DNA of 64,000 bases from CAZKAP01 sp964552195 (lineage in GTDB: Bacteria > Bacteroidota > Bacteroidia > Flavobacteriales > Flavobacteriaceae). Each line of letters starts with the position of its first letter. Within the stretch, counting starts at the first letter, position 1. This document shows positions 42,732 through 51,379 of the stretch, in pieces. The notes below the pieces were generated by a model. It was not told the DNA's origin and ran no database searches. It saw nothing but the letters and a program-made list of their open reading frames with translations. Made by a program: the position numbers and the translations under genes. Location of the stretch: positions 124,001-188,000 of the forward strand of contig CAZKFM010000003.1 in the NCBI GenBank assembly GCA_964552195.1. Direction: 5' to 3'.

Positions 42732-43595
42732 TTAGCTGGTCACGGCCCAGATGCTCACTGCGGCCAGAAGAATTCCCAGGTAATTCCAGGCATTCAGGTG
42801 CTCTCTGAATGCCATAAACCCCAGCAATGTACTCATAAGAACTACGGCCACATTATTAACGGTGAATACCACGGCGCTGTCCAGCCGGGGACTATCCAGG
42901 GATTTCAACAGGAAATATAGGGAGAAGTAATTCGGTATGCCAAGGGCGATCCCTCCGAACCAATCCTTTCGCCTGATTCTCATTTCACGAGCCAGCCTGT
43001 TGGTGAGTATGAATACACAACCCGAGATGCCTGCACTGAAAAACACTATGGTCGAAAAAAGAGGAAACCAGGTGTCCTTCAGATAAAACGCCCGGATCAG
43101 GTTGATACTGGAATCCACGATCCCGGAGCCGAGAAAAACGAGAAATGGCAATCGAAGTTCATTCCAGTTCAGGGGTTTTCCTTTGGTATAGTTACTGAGA
43201 ATGATCGCGGAAACGGCCAGAGCGACTCCCGCAATCAGGGTGAGATTGAAGGGTTCCCCAAGCAGGGCAATGCCAAATAGTGCGGGAATCACCAGCGACA
43301 TCTTGGTGGCTACCGATGCTACCCTGAGTCCATTCTGTTGCGAGGCCAGTGCAATTAGTCTAAATACCATGATAAAAAGTATGCCCAACAGAGCACTAAG
43401 CAGGAACACGGGAGTGAGTCGGCTACCTTTTAGGTCTTCGGGCAGATTGCTGGACAGTGCTATGGCCCCTAGCAGCGAAGCCACAAAGTAATTGACGATG
43501 ATGGCGTACAGATTGTGAACTCGAAACGATCCGAACAACTTGAATACCGCAAAAATGATAGTGCTGCACGCAATACTGAGTATCAGGTAGATCAT
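42732..43595 (-). CDS. EamA/DMT family transporter
   Basis: 287 residues with about ten membrane helices in two EamA halves. Examples are LYAIIVNYFVASLLGAIAL, MSLVIPALFGIALLGEPFNL and TLIAGVALAVSAIILSNYT in the first half and VVFTVNNVAVVLMSTLLGFM and FREHLNAWNYLGILLAAVSI in the second. Members export metabolites or amino acids; the substrate is unknown. The gene overlaps the HAD phosphatase gene by four bases. Confidence 0.9.
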   Translation of the reverse strand: MIYLILSIACSTIIFAVFKLFGSFRVHNLYAIIVNYFVASLLGAIALSSNLPEDLKGSRLTPVFLLSALLGILFIMVFRLIALASQQNGLRVASVATKMSLVIPALFGIALLGEPFNLTLIAGVALAVSAIILSNYTKGKPLNWNELRLPFLVFLGSGIVDSSINLIRAFYLKDTWFPLFSTIVFFSAGISGCVFILTNRLAREMRIRRKDWFGGIALGIPNYFSLYFLLKSLDSPRLDSAVVFTVNNVAVVLMSTLLGFMAFREHLNAWNYLGILLAAVSIWAVTS

Positions 43596-44200
43596 AGGGC
43601 GAAGCGACTCGGTAGTTCAGTGATCTCTTCCCGGCCGACCCTGAGGTTCCAGGTCTGCCAGCCCAGTCTGGCGGCCGCCAGCGTATTTTCCTCCGTATCG
43701 TCTATAAAGAGCGTCTTTTCAGGCCGCAGTCCCATCTGCTCTCCCACAAACTCGAAAATCTCCTCATCGGGCTTGCGCATCCCCATTTCGTAGGACAGAT
43801 AAAATGCTTCAAAGGCATCGCGAAACGTATTGAACTTGGTCAAACCCATCTGTTTTCTGACATAATCGATATGCAACTCGTTGGTATTGCTCAAAAGAAA
43901 AATGCGCTGTCCCCGGGTCTTCGAAAAATTACGGATGAATTCGAGCCTGTGGTCCGGGAATTCCAGCAGTATGGAGTTCCATCCCGAGATGATTTCCTCC
44001 TCTGGGGTTTCCGGAAGGAAATGCTTCATGGTTGACAGGAATTCCGGGGTGGAAACGGTTCCTTTTTCATAGCTCAGGAACAACTCCATCATCTCGGGAG
44101 GAAACGATTCGATCCCGAGCTTTTTCAGTGCCCTGCTGGTTGCAGCCTTGTCGAGATCTATGAAAATGTCACCGAAATCGAATACGATGTTTTCAATCAC
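43592..44200 (-). CDS. HAD family phosphatase (HAD-IA, YihX-like)
   Basis: 202 residues from GTG at 44200. Motifs are IVFDFGDIFIDLD (I), FLLSNTNELHIDYV (II), the Lys in MGMRKPDEEIFEFV (III) and TLFIDDTEENTLAAARLGWQ (IV). The helical cap follows motif I. The family dephosphorylates sugar phosphates and nucleotides. Its start overlaps the ribD stop by eight bases, so it might supply the missing phosphatase step of riboflavin synthesis, which many bacteria assign to HAD enzymes; this is inference from position. Confidence 0.92.
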   Translation of the reverse strand: MIENIVFDFGDIFIDLDKAATSRALKKLGIESFPPEMMELFLSYEKGTVSTPEFLSTMKHFLPETPEEEIISGWNSILLEFPDHRLEFIRNFSKTRGQRIFLLSNTNELHIDYVRKQMGLTKFNTFRDAFEAFYLSYEMGMRKPDEEIFEFVGEQMGLRPEKTLFIDDTEENTLAAARLGWQTWNLRVGREEITELPSRFAL

Positions 44201-45245
44201 GATAGTAAATGTTTAGAATGTCAGCTTGTATATTGTGGCTTTCTTCCAAATGCCCCCTGAATGCAGGAGCCCGAAGCCCTTTACCTATAGGATTAGAACC
44301 TGCGAACTCCCAGATTTCATCCCATAGCCCACGATCCAGAAAAAGGTCCCAAACCGCTCTTCCTCCCTCGACAAGCAGGCTGTCCATGCTTTTATTCTTC
44401 ATATAATCCAGGATGGTTCCAGCAAGGTCATCTTCCGGTGACGGTCTGAGCCATTCCACGTGCTTTCCTCCAGCTGAACCATAGGTGCCTCTGCTGAACA
44501 CCACAGTAGGAGGACCGGACAGAAAAAGCCGTGAATCCGAAGGAACCCGTGCCCTGGGGTCCCAAAGTAAGCGGACCGGGTCCTTCCCACCCCAGTGGCG
44601 GTTATCCAGCGCAGGATTATCGTCCGAGGCCGTGCCTGCTCCCACAAGAATAGCGGAGGCTTCACTCCTGAGTTTATGAGCGAGTTGCCTGCTGAACGGA
44701 TTGCTGATCCAATGCGGCACGCCCGGCCGCCGGTGTTCCGTCAAAGGGGCAACGAAGCCATCGCTCGAACGGGCCCACTTCAGACGTATGAAAGGCCGAT
44801 TTTTCTCTTGGTTGATCAGAAATCGCCGGTGAAGCTTACCGCATTCCTTCTCGAGTATACCTATCTCGACCTTCTTGCCGGCGTCTTTCAATTCGCGAAT
44901 CCCCCGACCTGCCACAAGGGGGTTGGGGTCAGAGATACCTATGTAGATTTCGGGTATGGCCGTGGCTGAAATGGCGCGTGAACAAGGAGGGGTCTTCCCA
45001 AAGTGAGAACAGGGTTCCAGAGTTACATATAATCGGGTTTTGCTGAGATCCGATCCCGGGGGCACCTTACGCAGTGCATTAATCTCGGCATGGGGGCCTC
45101 CGAATGAGCTGCTGAATCCCTCTCCCAGAATCCGGCCCGTATGATCCGTGATACAGCAGCCCACGCCGGGATTGGGCGCTGCCTGAAGGGTGGCATGGGA
45201 CCCCAGTTGAATGGCACGGGCCATGTATTTTTCGTGTATCTTCAC
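44193..45245 (-). CDS. ribD: Bifunctional riboflavin biosynthesis deaminase/reductase RibD
   Basis: 350 residues from GTG at 45245; the frame is open further upstream but the family start (V/M)KIHEKYMARAIQLG fixes this point. The deaminase domain has the zinc motif PHAEINAL and CSHFGKTPPCSRAI; the reductase domain has WARSSDGFVAP, ILVGAGTASDDNPALDNR and SLLVEGGRAVWDLFLD. It carries out two consecutive steps from the pyrimidine product of GTP cyclohydrolase II. Only 24 bases separate it from a divergent GNAT gene. Confidence 0.94.
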   Translation of the reverse strand: MKIHEKYMARAIQLGSHATLQAAPNPGVGCCITDHTGRILGEGFSSSFGGPHAEINALRKVPPGSDLSKTRLYVTLEPCSHFGKTPPCSRAISATAIPEIYIGISDPNPLVAGRGIRELKDAGKKVEIGILEKECGKLHRRFLINQEKNRPFIRLKWARSSDGFVAPLTEHRRPGVPHWISNPFSRQLAHKLRSEASAILVGAGTASDDNPALDNRHWGGKDPVRLLWDPRARVPSDSRLFLSGPPTVVFSRGTYGSAGGKHVEWLRPSPEDDLAGTILDYMKNKSMDSLLVEGGRAVWDLFLDRGLWDEIWEFAGSNPIGKGLRAPAFRGHLEESHNIQADILNIYYRD

Positions 45246-45269
45246 CCGGTAAAAGTAGTGTATTCGCAC

Positions 45270-45755
45270 ATGAGTGCATTCGAAATCCGCCCCATTGCCC
45301 TGGCCGATAACGAGTCCATTGCGGCAGTAACACGAAAGGTTTTGCTGGATCTGGGAGTCCCAAAAGTCGGAACGGCCTATGCGGACCCTGAGCTGGATCA
45401 AATGTATCAGGCCTACCTACGACCTGGATGCCAATACTGGGTAGCGGAGGGCCCCCAAGGAATAGTTGGAGGCTGTGGAACGGCTCCCCTAAAGGATGCA
45501 GACCCGGGCATATGTGAACTCCAGAAGATGTATCTGGATCCGGCTGCTCGGGGGCACCGGTTGGGAATTCGATTGCTCGAAGTCAATCTGAATTTCGCCC
45601 GGGAGTGGGGATATGATAAGATGTATATAGAGACTATGACCTATATGGAGGCCGCCCAGAATCTGTATCGAAAATACGGGTTCGAGTATCTGGATGGCCC
45701 CCTGGGAAATACCGGTCATTATTCGTGTCCCGTGCAAATGATTAAGCACCTCTAA
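45270..45755 (+). CDS. GNAT family N-acetyltransferase
   Basis: 161 residues from ATG at 45270. The frame is open back to 45141 but that part lies antisense to ribD. The sequence FEIRPIALADNESIAAVTRK, the cofactor loop LDPAARGHRLGIRLLEVNLN and AQNLYRKYGFEYLDGPLGNT are typical of GNAT enzymes. Substrate is unknown. It is followed 12 bases later by prmC. The very short divergent gap to ribD means the two promoters must overlap or lie inside the genes. Confidence 0.92.
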   Translation: MSAFEIRPIALADNESIAAVTRKVLLDLGVPKVGTAYADPELDQMYQAYLRPGCQYWVAEGPQGIVGGCGTAPLKDADPGICELQKMYLDPAARGHRLGIRLLEVNLNFAREWGYDKMYIETMTYMEAAQNLYRKYGFEYLDGPLGNTGHYSCPVQMIKHL

Positions 45756-45767
45756 GTCCCTATCAAC

Positions 45768-46646
45768 ATGCAGCTGGCCGCATATCGAACCCGTCTGCTA
45801 AAAGACTTGTCCGCTACCTATGATCGGGAAGAGGCTCAGGCGATTTTTTCCCGTTTGCTGGAAGACTTGCTGGGTCTGCAGCCTTTTATCTGGGTTCGAG
45901 AACCCGATTACACCCTCGACAAGGGTCAGCTCGGGCTCCTGGATCAGGCCCGAACCGGACTTCTTCAGGGAATGCCCGTTCAGCAACTGACCGGTCTGGA
46001 ATACTTCATGGGGATGCCCCTTGTTGTGAACTCGCATGTGTTGATTCCAAGGCCCGAAACTGAAGGGCTTATAGGACTGGCTGAAGAGTTAATGGATGCC
46101 TCCCAGGCAGGACACGGACGCCTGGTGGACCTGGGAACGGGAAGCGGATGCATTGCCCTCGCCCTGCAACGCTTGCGACCGGCTTGGGAAATATGGGGGC
46201 TGGACATCAGTGAAGAAGCCCTTCGGGTAGCCAGGGTCAATGCCCGTAAGATGCAGGCGAACGTTCATCTGGAGCGCTTCGATCTACTCGCCTGGAAAAG
46301 CCATCGGGACAAACTTAACTGTAGAGGTTTTGATGTACTGGTTTCCAACCCTCCGTACATACCGCAGGGAGAACGAAGCTCCCTGGAGGTCCACGTCAGG
46401 GAGCACGAACCCGTGCAGGCACTGTTCGTACCCGATTCCGATCCACTCATCTTCTACAGGGAACTCGCCGAATGGGCCCGTAGTGATGGCGCAAGCCAGG
46501 TATACCTGGTTGCCGAATGCCATACCGACTTCGCAAGTCAGGTTCGGGAACTGTGGAGCAAGCTCGAAGTAAGGGTTCTGCGGATACATGAAGACATTTT
46601 CGGCAGGCCCCGCTTTATAACCGGGCGGATCGACCGAAGCCAATAA
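45768..46646 (+). CDS. prmC: Peptide chain release factor N5-glutamine methyltransferase
   Basis: 292 residues. An N-terminal helical domain (about 1-80) precedes a Rossmann methyltransferase with LVDLGTGSGCIALALQ (SAM loop) and the glutamine-methylase signature NPPYIPQGE. PrmC methylates the GGQ glutamine of RF1 and RF2. The YFMGMPLVVNSHVLIPRPET segment is diagnostic. It is followed by ligA after 43 bases. Confidence 0.96.
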   Translation: MQLAAYRTRLLKDLSATYDREEAQAIFSRLLEDLLGLQPFIWVREPDYTLDKGQLGLLDQARTGLLQGMPVQQLTGLEYFMGMPLVVNSHVLIPRPETEGLIGLAEELMDASQAGHGRLVDLGTGSGCIALALQRLRPAWEIWGLDISEEALRVARVNARKMQANVHLERFDLLAWKSHRDKLNCRGFDVLVSNPPYIPQGERSSLEVHVREHEPVQALFVPDSDPLIFYRELAEWARSDGASQVYLVAECHTDFASQVRELWSKLEVRVLRIHEDIFGRPRFITGRIDRSQ

Positions 46647-46689
46647 TGACACCTTCGGGAGGAGAAAAAAAGAAAACCAACAGTTAGCC

Positions 46690-48708
46690 ATGGGTAATCC
46701 GATTAAAGAGGAAGTTGAAAAGCTGAGTAGGGAGATCGAAGAGCACAACCACCGCTATTACGTGCTGGATGCCCCCGTAATCAGCGACGTGGAATTTGAC
46801 GCTTTGCTCCGTCGGCTGCAGGCTCTGGAGGAGGCACATCCTGAGTTTCGAAGCGAACATTCGCCCACCCTGAGAGTGGGGGGGAGTGTGACAAAGAATT
46901 TTGTAACCCGCAAGCACGACTTTCGGATGTATTCCCTGGATAACGGTTACAGTTGGGACGAAGTTTTAAGCTGGGAAGAGCGTCTTAGGAAGACGCTGGG
47001 TCAGGAGATCGACCTTTCTTACACCTGTGAGCTTAAGTACGATGGGGCATCGATCAGCCTGACATACGAAAAGGGGCTTCTGACACGGGCCCTGACCCGG
47101 GGGGACGGTATACAGGGCGATGATGTCACCCAAAACGTGCGCACCATTCGAACCATCCCTCTGCGTCTTCAGGGGGATTACCCGGATCTTATGGAGGTTC
47201 GCGGTGAGATCGTGTTACCGCTGGAGGGATTCGAACAGATGAATCGCAAGCGTGAGAGGGCCGGTGAACCCCCTTACATGAACCCTAGGAATACGGCCTC
47301 TGGCAGCCTTAAACTTCAGGACAGTTCTCTGGTAGCCGCTCGTCCTTTGGTTTGTCTGGTCTATGGATGGGCAGGTCCGGAATCCGGAATCCGCCGGCAG
47401 ATTGATTTCCTTAGTAAAGCCCGCGAATGGGGGTTCATGGTACCCCCGGAGTCCATTTATTGTCCGGATTTGAATCATGTCAGGGATTTTATCGGTCGAT
47501 GGGAGGAAGAACGGGAACAGTTGCCCTATGAAACGGATGGGGTGGTGATTAAAGTTGACTCTGTAGAACTGCAGCTGCGAGCGGGATATACCTCCAAGTC
47601 TCCCCGGTGGGCTCTGGCATATAAGTTTCAGGCGGAACAGGCGGTTACCCGGCTACTAGGCATTACCTATCAGGTTGGCCGTACGGGCGCCATAACCCCG
47701 GTAGCCGAACTGGATCCTGTGCTGCTCGATGGTACCACTGTTAAGAGGGCATCACTCCACAACGCAGATCAGATCGCCAAGCTCGACTTGCGGATTGGTG
47801 ATTCGGTTTTCGTGGAAAAGGGAGGTGAAATCATTCCCAAGGTCACCGGCGTAATCGATAACCTGCGTCCGGTTAACAGTCGTCCTCACCAGTACATAAG
47901 CCATTGCCCGGTATGCCAGACGGAGCTTGTCAGACTCGAGGGTGAGGCTCAGCATTTCTGTCCCAACAGCACACAGTGTCCCTCGCAAATCAAGGGTCGA
48001 ATAGAGCACTTCATTTCCCGCAAGGCCATGGACATTGATGGACTGGGGAGTGAAACGGTAGGGCTGTTTGTCGATCAGGGACTAATCAGAAACTACGCCG
48101 ACCTTTACACACTGAAAACCGAACTCATTATACCCCTGGAAGGCATGGCGGAGAAATCCGCAGAGCGTATCGTGGCCGGTATAGAACAATCGAAGAACAT
48201 TCCTTTCTCCCGGGTGCTTTTCGCCCTGGGTATCCGACATGTGGGGGAGACGGTTGCCGCCAGGCTCGCCCAGCACTTCAGAAGTTTAGAACGGTTGAGC
48301 CAAGCTAGCGCGGAAGAACTCACTGCACTGGAAGACATTGGACCCCGAATAGCGGAGAGTCTTGTCCTCTTCTTTTCCAATCCAGATACCCGGCAAATCA
48401 TTGGACGCCTTACGTCTTATGGATTGCAAATGGAACTCCCTGAGGAAGAAGTTGCCGAGATTCGGCATAATCCGCGGATCAGCGGCAGGAAATTTGTCAT
48501 CTCCGGGGTATTCGAACGTTTCGGAAGGGAAGAACTCAAGGAGAAGCTGAAAGAGCAGGGGGGAGTGGTTCAATCCTCCCTGAGTTCGAAGACTGACTTC
48601 CTCGTGGCAGGCGATAATATGGGGCCCAGCAAGAGACTCAAAGCAGAGAAGCTCGACATACCCATAGTGGGAGAAAAGGAAATTACCGAATGGCTTTCAT
48701 TCGAATAG
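46690..48708 (+). CDS. ligA: NAD-dependent DNA ligase LigA
   Basis: 672 residues. The adenylation Lys lies in CELKYDGASI (KxDG), followed by RGDGIQGDDVTQNVRTI, an OB fold, a four-Cys zinc finger (CPVCQTELVRLEG ... FCPNSTQCPSQ), helix-hairpin-helix repeats (ELTALEDIGPRIAESL) and a BRCT domain from about 590 (GRKFVISGVFERFGREELKE). It seals nicks in replication and repair. All motifs are intact. Confidence 0.97.
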   Translation: MGNPIKEEVEKLSREIEEHNHRYYVLDAPVISDVEFDALLRRLQALEEAHPEFRSEHSPTLRVGGSVTKNFVTRKHDFRMYSLDNGYSWDEVLSWEERLRKTLGQEIDLSYTCELKYDGASISLTYEKGLLTRALTRGDGIQGDDVTQNVRTIRTIPLRLQGDYPDLMEVRGEIVLPLEGFEQMNRKRERAGEPPYMNPRNTASGSLKLQDSSLVAARPLVCLVYGWAGPESGIRRQIDFLSKAREWGFMVPPESIYCPDLNHVRDFIGRWEEEREQLPYETDGVVIKVDSVELQLRAGYTSKSPRWALAYKFQAEQAVTRLLGITYQVGRTGAITPVAELDPVLLDGTTVKRASLHNADQIAKLDLRIGDSVFVEKGGEIIPKVTGVIDNLRPVNSRPHQYISHCPVCQTELVRLEGEAQHFCPNSTQCPSQIKGRIEHFISRKAMDIDGLGSETVGLFVDQGLIRNYADLYTLKTELIIPLEGMAEKSAERIVAGIEQSKNIPFSRVLFALGIRHVGETVAARLAQHFRSLERLSQASAEELTALEDIGPRIAESLVLFFSNPDTRQIIGRLTSYGLQMELPEEEVAEIRHNPRISGRKFVISGVFERFGREELKEKLKEQGGVVQSSLSSKTDFLVAGDNMGPSKRLKAEKLDIPIVGEKEITEWLSFE

Positions 48709-48721
48709 GTTTCCGGGCTGC

Positions 48722-49564
48722 CTATATTCGATTCCGCGCCCTTCTCCTGCGGTAAACCATCCAGGAAAAAAAGGCCACAACCAAAAGGATAAAGGGCCAG
48801 GCAGCTGTGATACCGAGGAGGAATGAGGTGAAATAGCTCCAGCCCTTTCTCAGGTTTTCTGACAGTTGCACACCAAAAGAAGGGCCCGGGGCGTCGACCT
48901 GCTGAGCGCAGCGGATGTCCAGAGTGGAAAACGCGACCTGGTTATTCAGGTAACGGAGCCTGCCCTGAAGGGATTCGATATCCGAACGATTGCTATTCAA
49001 TTCCTTCTCGATGGCCAGGATGTCGTCTACACTTCGACTGCTCTTTAGCAAAGACAGATAACGTTCCTCCAGCTGTCGCTTGCTGTTCAGACGGGCTTCC
49101 AAATCGATGTATTCCTCCGTTACATCCCGGGCGCTCGAACGGAAGTACTCCACTTTGCCGTCCAGGTTCGAAATGCGTTCCACCAGGTCGTCGTAGGAGG
49201 TGGCAGGAATGCGCACCTGTAAACGAAGGGATAAGGAGTAGTCCGTATCGGTGCGCTCTTCATCTCCTATGTAGCCACCATAGGATGCCACCGCTTCGCG
49301 AATCCTGGTCACCGTTGTACCCAGATCTGAGGTACGGAGGCTTAACTCGCCATTCCGGATTAGTTTGCGTCCTTCCGAAATGGGAGCCTCACCTTCTTCA
49401 TAGAGTTTGGCAGTGGCCGTTTGATTTTCTAATGTCGCCGCTTTCAAATAGGTTTCGGAATCGGCGTCGATGAACTCTTGTCTATGAGCAGGGTCATTGC
49501 AGCCCGATGTCAGCACCAATAGGGCCAGGCCTAATCGAATAACCTTGAGTGGGGTAATGTCCAT
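48722..49564 (-). CDS. DUF4349 domain-containing lipoprotein
   Basis: 280 residues. Lipobox LTSGC (Cys22) marks a lipoprotein. The region about 65-240 matches DUF4349: RKLIRNGELSLRTSDLGTTV, VASYGGYIGDEERTDTDYSL, then a coiled coil (VDDILAIEKELNSNRSDIES). A membrane helix lies near the C-terminus (about 253-270, FILLVVAFFSWMVY) before a basic tail, so the protein spans from a lipid anchor back to the membrane. Function is unknown. It converges on ligA with a 13-base gap. Confidence 0.9.
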   Translation of the reverse strand: MDITPLKVIRLGLALLVLTSGCNDPAHRQEFIDADSETYLKAATLENQTATAKLYEEGEAPISEGRKLIRNGELSLRTSDLGTTVTRIREAVASYGGYIGDEERTDTDYSLSLRLQVRIPATSYDDLVERISNLDGKVEYFRSSARDVTEEYIDLEARLNSKRQLEERYLSLLKSSRSVDDILAIEKELNSNRSDIESLQGRLRYLNNQVAFSTLDIRCAQQVDAPGPSFGVQLSENLRKGWSYFTSFLLGITAAWPFILLVVAFFSWMVYRRRRARNRI

Positions 49565-49624
49565 CTGATGCGCGGTTTTTCACCGTAATGTACGAAAGAC
49601 ATGTCGCGCCGTCAAAACCTGTCT

Positions 49625-50542
49625 TTAAACGGATTTCATGGTCCAGCGAACTGGCCTTCTCAGCACACCTTCCGCCCGGGCATATCGAAAGTCCACTACG
49701 CCCAGACTGCGGGCGTAGGGATCTGAGTAACTGAGTACTACCCGGTGTTTGAATTCATTGGTAGTAACTATGGGTTCCTCCGGGGCGCGAAGTGGGTGTC
49801 CGCCGACTATGACATCCGTATGGAGGAGCTTAGAAGACAGGCGGAGGTCGTTATTCCTGAACCTGTCCGAGTGGTCGAATCCAAGTTGTGAGAGGCAGAT
49901 GATCAGGTCGCAATCTTCGTCTTCCCTAAGTCTTTTTTCCCAGTATAACGCGGATTCTGTTGGTGGACTGAATACCAACTCTTCACGTCTTCTGTCGGAA
50001 ACCCGACCTTTCAGGTCCGGCCCCAGGGCATATACTCCCACCCTTAGGTCTCCCCGTGTATACACCTTAAAGGGCTTCGACCAGGAACCCAGAGCCGTTA
50101 GATTCAGGTCGTAATTGGAACAAATCAGTTCGAAATTAGCCGAATCCCTGCAAGGAATCCAGGAGTTCAAACCGCTGGATAGATCGCTGTCGCCCAGCGT
50201 AATGGCGTCATAGCCCAGCCTGTTGATAACAGCGCACTCGGGCACACCCCTAAAGAGTTTATGAAAATAAGTACTCCCCGTAAAATCACCCGTATCAACC
50301 AGCAAACAGGCATCTGCCTCCTGCCTGAGGTTCCTGATGGTCTGGCGGAATGCGTCGAAGCTGGGAAAAGAGCCGGGACCCGTCGTCTTTATTTCGGCAC
50401 CGAAACTACTGTGGATTCCTCCGGTATGGATAAGGCGGAAGACCCAATCGGCATCCGAAGTGCAGGATTGCAGTGCGGTCAGACCGGACCCCACCCAGAG
50501 GATCGATGAAGAAGTACTTTTTAAAAACTGGCGTCGATTCAA
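49625..50542 (-). CDS. Tat-signal metallophosphatase-fold lipoprotein (5'-nucleotidase N-terminal half), catalytic residues lost
   Basis: 305 residues from TTG at 50542, two bases after the stop of its partner gene. The N-terminus NRRQFLKS is a twin-arginine signal and LQSC (Cys27) a lipobox. The overall layout matches the flavobacterial bipartite 5'-nucleotidase phosphatase subunit, but the metal ligands are changed: the usual HTNDxHS is HTGGIHS, GNHxFD is GDSDLS, LSHLG is LSQLG and GGHTHT is GGHPLR. Only the Asp of DTGD and one His remain. Probably inactive as a phosphatase, but intact in length. A ligand-binding role is possible. Confidence 0.82.
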   Translation of the reverse strand: MNRRQFLKSTSSSILWVGSGLTALQSCTSDADWVFRLIHTGGIHSSFGAEIKTTGPGSFPSFDAFRQTIRNLRQEADACLLVDTGDFTGSTYFHKLFRGVPECAVINRLGYDAITLGDSDLSSGLNSWIPCRDSANFELICSNYDLNLTALGSWSKPFKVYTRGDLRVGVYALGPDLKGRVSDRRREELVFSPPTESALYWEKRLREDEDCDLIICLSQLGFDHSDRFRNNDLRLSSKLLHTDVIVGGHPLRAPEEPIVTTNEFKHRVVLSYSDPYARSLGVVDFRYARAEGVLRRPVRWTMKSV

Positions 50543-50544
50543 CT

Positions 50545-51312
50545 TTAGTGGATTATGCGGATTCGATTGTCGTCAAATTTTTGAAACCCCTTGTGATCAC
50601 TGGTGTAGCTGATCAGCAGCTCGAATACCGTATACGGACTAATAACGGTGGCACCTGGTTCTATTGACAGGTTAGGTAAATTGAGCAGATCCATGCTTCT
50701 CTGGTCGAGCAGGACCAGGTAATTGTTGAGGTCGTTCAGGGGCTCTCCCCGGATTTCCATGGAAATAAACCGGGTTCCGGGACCCAGATACAGGCTGCCT
50801 CCGGATATTGCAAATTTCATATCCCTTTCGATTAAGGCGGCCAGGTACAACCGGAGATCTCTGCCGCTTAATTCGGCTAAAACCAGAGGATCGAAGTCCG
50901 GGTATACCGCCCAAATGTCCTGACGTGAAACCTTGCCGGCAGTGAGTCCCCGGTGCATGGGTGATTTGTTCAGCACAACCAGGTCCAGATTGCGCTGGGT
51001 CTGATTTAGGCACCAAGTTTCGCCCTCTTCCCTTACCGCATCACACACGAAATAGGCCAGTTCGTCCCTCCAGCGATCTGCCCGGGATTCCATGCTGTAA
51101 AGGGATTCGGATACCGTAGCCTTGGCCAGCAGACTTCTGTACTGAAGTTGATAGGGGAGCAGAGGATCGCCAAGCTCGGGTCCGGCAGCGGACGTCTCCG
51201 GTACAGAGATCACAACGGCATCAACCTGAGTCAGCACCCTTCTTCCTTTCGAGCAGGAAACAAAACACGCCAGGATAAGCCCGACTATACAGTATCTGAA
51301 TTTCGTTAACAT
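50545..51312 (-). CDS. 5'-nucleotidase C-terminal-like lipoprotein, substrate loop altered
   Basis: 255 residues. Lipobox CFVSC (Cys20) marks a lipoprotein. The segment DLVVLNKSPMHRGLTAGKVS followed by DIWAVYPDFDPLVLAELSGR matches the 5'-nucleotidase C-terminal domain, where NxGGxR normally binds the substrate; here it reads NKSPMHRG. It is encoded immediately before the phosphatase-fold half (two-base gap), so the two would form a split 5'-nucleotidase. Both halves have lost key residues, which points to a shared change of function. Confidence 0.8.
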   Translation of the reverse strand: MLTKFRYCIVGLILACFVSCSKGRRVLTQVDAVVISVPETSAAGPELGDPLLPYQLQYRSLLAKATVSESLYSMESRADRWRDELAYFVCDAVREEGETWCLNQTQRNLDLVVLNKSPMHRGLTAGKVSRQDIWAVYPDFDPLVLAELSGRDLRLYLAALIERDMKFAISGGSLYLGPGTRFISMEIRGEPLNDLNNYLVLLDQRSMDLLNLPNLSIEPGATVISPYTVFELLISYTSDHKGFQKFDDNRIRIIH

Positions 51313-51379
51313 TAGCTATCTTTCGGCACTAATTCAATTTGGGCTGTAATTTCCGCAGAAAAACTTAAACTAATCAAGG

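Noticed and set aside
45141..45269. N-terminal extension of the GNAT protein upstream of 45270
   Set aside because: It is antisense to the conserved RibD deaminase domain and not GNAT-like; the family starts at MSAFEIRP.
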